DNA of 64,000 nucleotides from JAEUWI01 sp942492815 (GTDB lineage Bacteria > Hydrogenedentota > Hydrogenedentia > Hydrogenedentales > JAEUWI01), in assembly GCA_942492815.1 (NCBI GenBank), contig OW818658.1, positions 5,642,001 through 5,706,000 on the forward strand. The letters are read 5' to 3'. The notes under the pieces were generated by a model that had not been told where the DNA came from, did no database searches, and worked only from the letters and a program-made list of their open reading frames with translations. Both the position numbers and the translations under genes were made by a program. Below are positions 63,396 to 64,000 of the stretch, in pieces. Numbering within the stretch: position 1 is the stretch's first letter; each line of letters begins with the position of its first letter.

Positions 63396-64000
63396 TCAGG
63401 CGAGCCCCGCTTTTCGGATTCTTGCGACGAAAGCGGGGCGTTTGGTGTTCGCCGCGTAGAGGGCTGCCGCGCGTTTTGTGAAAGCATCTTGTTGGCCGGA
63501 TCTTGCGGCGAGATCGCGGAGATCGAGCAACGTCTCCAACGCCTCATCGTAGGGCTTGGGCTGGGTGAGCTTGACGAGCTCGTCGATTTTGGCCCAGAGT
63601 ATTTCTTCCTTGCCAGTTAGGGATTGGAGGTGCTTCTCGCGCCGCGCCGCTTCTTCCCGTGCCTGCTTGGCCTTGGCCCGTGCACGCTCTTGCTCTTCGC
63701 GTTTTTCTCGTTCCACTCTTAAGACTTCCGCGCGAGCCTTGAGCTCGGCTACGTTTCTGCGGGGTATCTCGCTCCTATCGCCGTCCGGAGCGCCAAGAAT
63801 TTCATCCAGCGCGCGCTGGCGAAGTCGGGTGCTTGAGTTGCGATCTGAGCCGTCGAGGAGGCTCGCGATGAGCGTATCCTTTTCGCGCGCGGGCAACGCT
63901 GCCACCCAGGCGGCCACGGCTTCCGGCGACAGGGTGCGCGGTGCCAATTCCGCGCTTTGCTCGGCGGCGGCGGCGATAAGATCCTCGCCAACGCGGAAGA
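63396..64000 (-). CDS. C-terminal part of a probable SWIM zinc-finger family protein (partial)
   Basis: The frame is open from the window edge to a stop at 63396, so at least 201 residues of the 3' end are here; the start is outside. The sequence FRVGEDLIAAAAEQSAEL, then WVAALPAREKDTLIASLLDG, a long charged coiled-coil (KREEQERARAKAKQAREEAA) and LTGKEEILWAKIDELV with YDEALETLLDLRDLAARSGQ are the usual C-terminal half of SWIM zinc-finger proteins. The Zn finger itself would lie upstream, beyond the window. Confidence 0.72.
   Translation of the reverse strand, partial: FRVGEDLIAAAAEQSAELAPRTLSPEAVAAWVAALPAREKDTLIASLLDGSDRNSSTRLRQRALDEILGAPDGDRSEIPRRNVAELKARAEVLRVEREKREEQERARAKAKQAREEAARREKHLQSLTGKEEILWAKIDELVKLTQPKPYDEALETLLDLRDLAARSGQQDAFTKRAAALYAANTKRPAFVARIRKAGLA

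Overview
The window is high-GC, densely coded bacterial DNA in which about half of the 47 called genes encode exported proteins. Several families are hallmarks of Planctomycetes and related lineages: two planctomycete cytochrome c / DUF1549 / DUF1553 proteins, two DUF1501 twin-arginine proteins, a DUF1559 pseudopilin with the H-X9-DG ending, a Pirellula/Verrucomicrobium-type heme dehydrogenase, DUF4838, FG-GAP proteins and type I sulfatases. I infer a member of the PVC group or Candidatus Hydrogenedentes. No rRNA, tRNA, CRISPR, phage or replication gene was recognised, so the taxonomy rests on gene families alone.

Layout. 0-3 kb: an exported alpha/beta hydrolase and a sodium:solute symporter overlapping by ATGA with a 49-aa membrane protein. 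3-12 kb: two large secreted proteins, the second (1902 aa) joining a ceramidase-like domain, two LamG domains, a dehydrogenase propeller, HEAT repeats and a cytochrome c domain; then a DUF2237 protein. 12-18 kb: a PSD1 cytochrome / DUF1501 pair split by a GxxExxY element with inverted-repeat flanks. 18-22 kb: a TIM-barrel glycosidase-like protein, a hypothetical and a DUF218 protein. 22-30.7 kb: a minus-strand accessory island with an ArsR regulator, four SRPBCC proteins, DoxX, VOC, a serine hydrolase, GyrI-like, DUF899, YciI-like and a CPxC membrane protein. 30.7-36.3 kb: an FG-GAP protein divergent from a polytopic membrane protein with a long acidic tail. 36.3-46.6 kb: three tandem glycoside-hydrolase-like paralogues, a BNR sialidase-like lipoprotein and a TAT-exported ceramidase-like enzyme. 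46.7-55 kb: PDZ and SGNH proteins, an intact DUF1501/PSD1 pair, a ChbG-type deacetylase, a YHS lipoprotein, a pseudopilin and a Cys-rich protein. 55-64 kb: two sulfatases, a DUF4838 protein, three paralogues of an uncharacterised secreted family, and the 3' end of a probable SWIM zinc-finger gene.

Taken together the window reads as a polysaccharide or glycoconjugate scavenging region: sulfatases, hexosaminidase/glucuronidase-like barrels, sialidase, deacetylase, SGNH esterase and ceramidase-like amidohydrolases, with a symporter for uptake. Exact substrates cannot be read from sequence.

The most unusual non-coding signal is a set of intergenic hairpins built from short words repeated every 9 bp (CAGGGAC, TGGAC, ATGGGTC) or 10 bp (TCCGTG, GAT-type). 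Each locus uses its own word and its arms are inverted copies. The best candidates for further work are these hairpins, the GxxExxY element with its apparent relic at 56.6-57.0 kb, and the WWGIFP-motif triplet at 59-63 kb.
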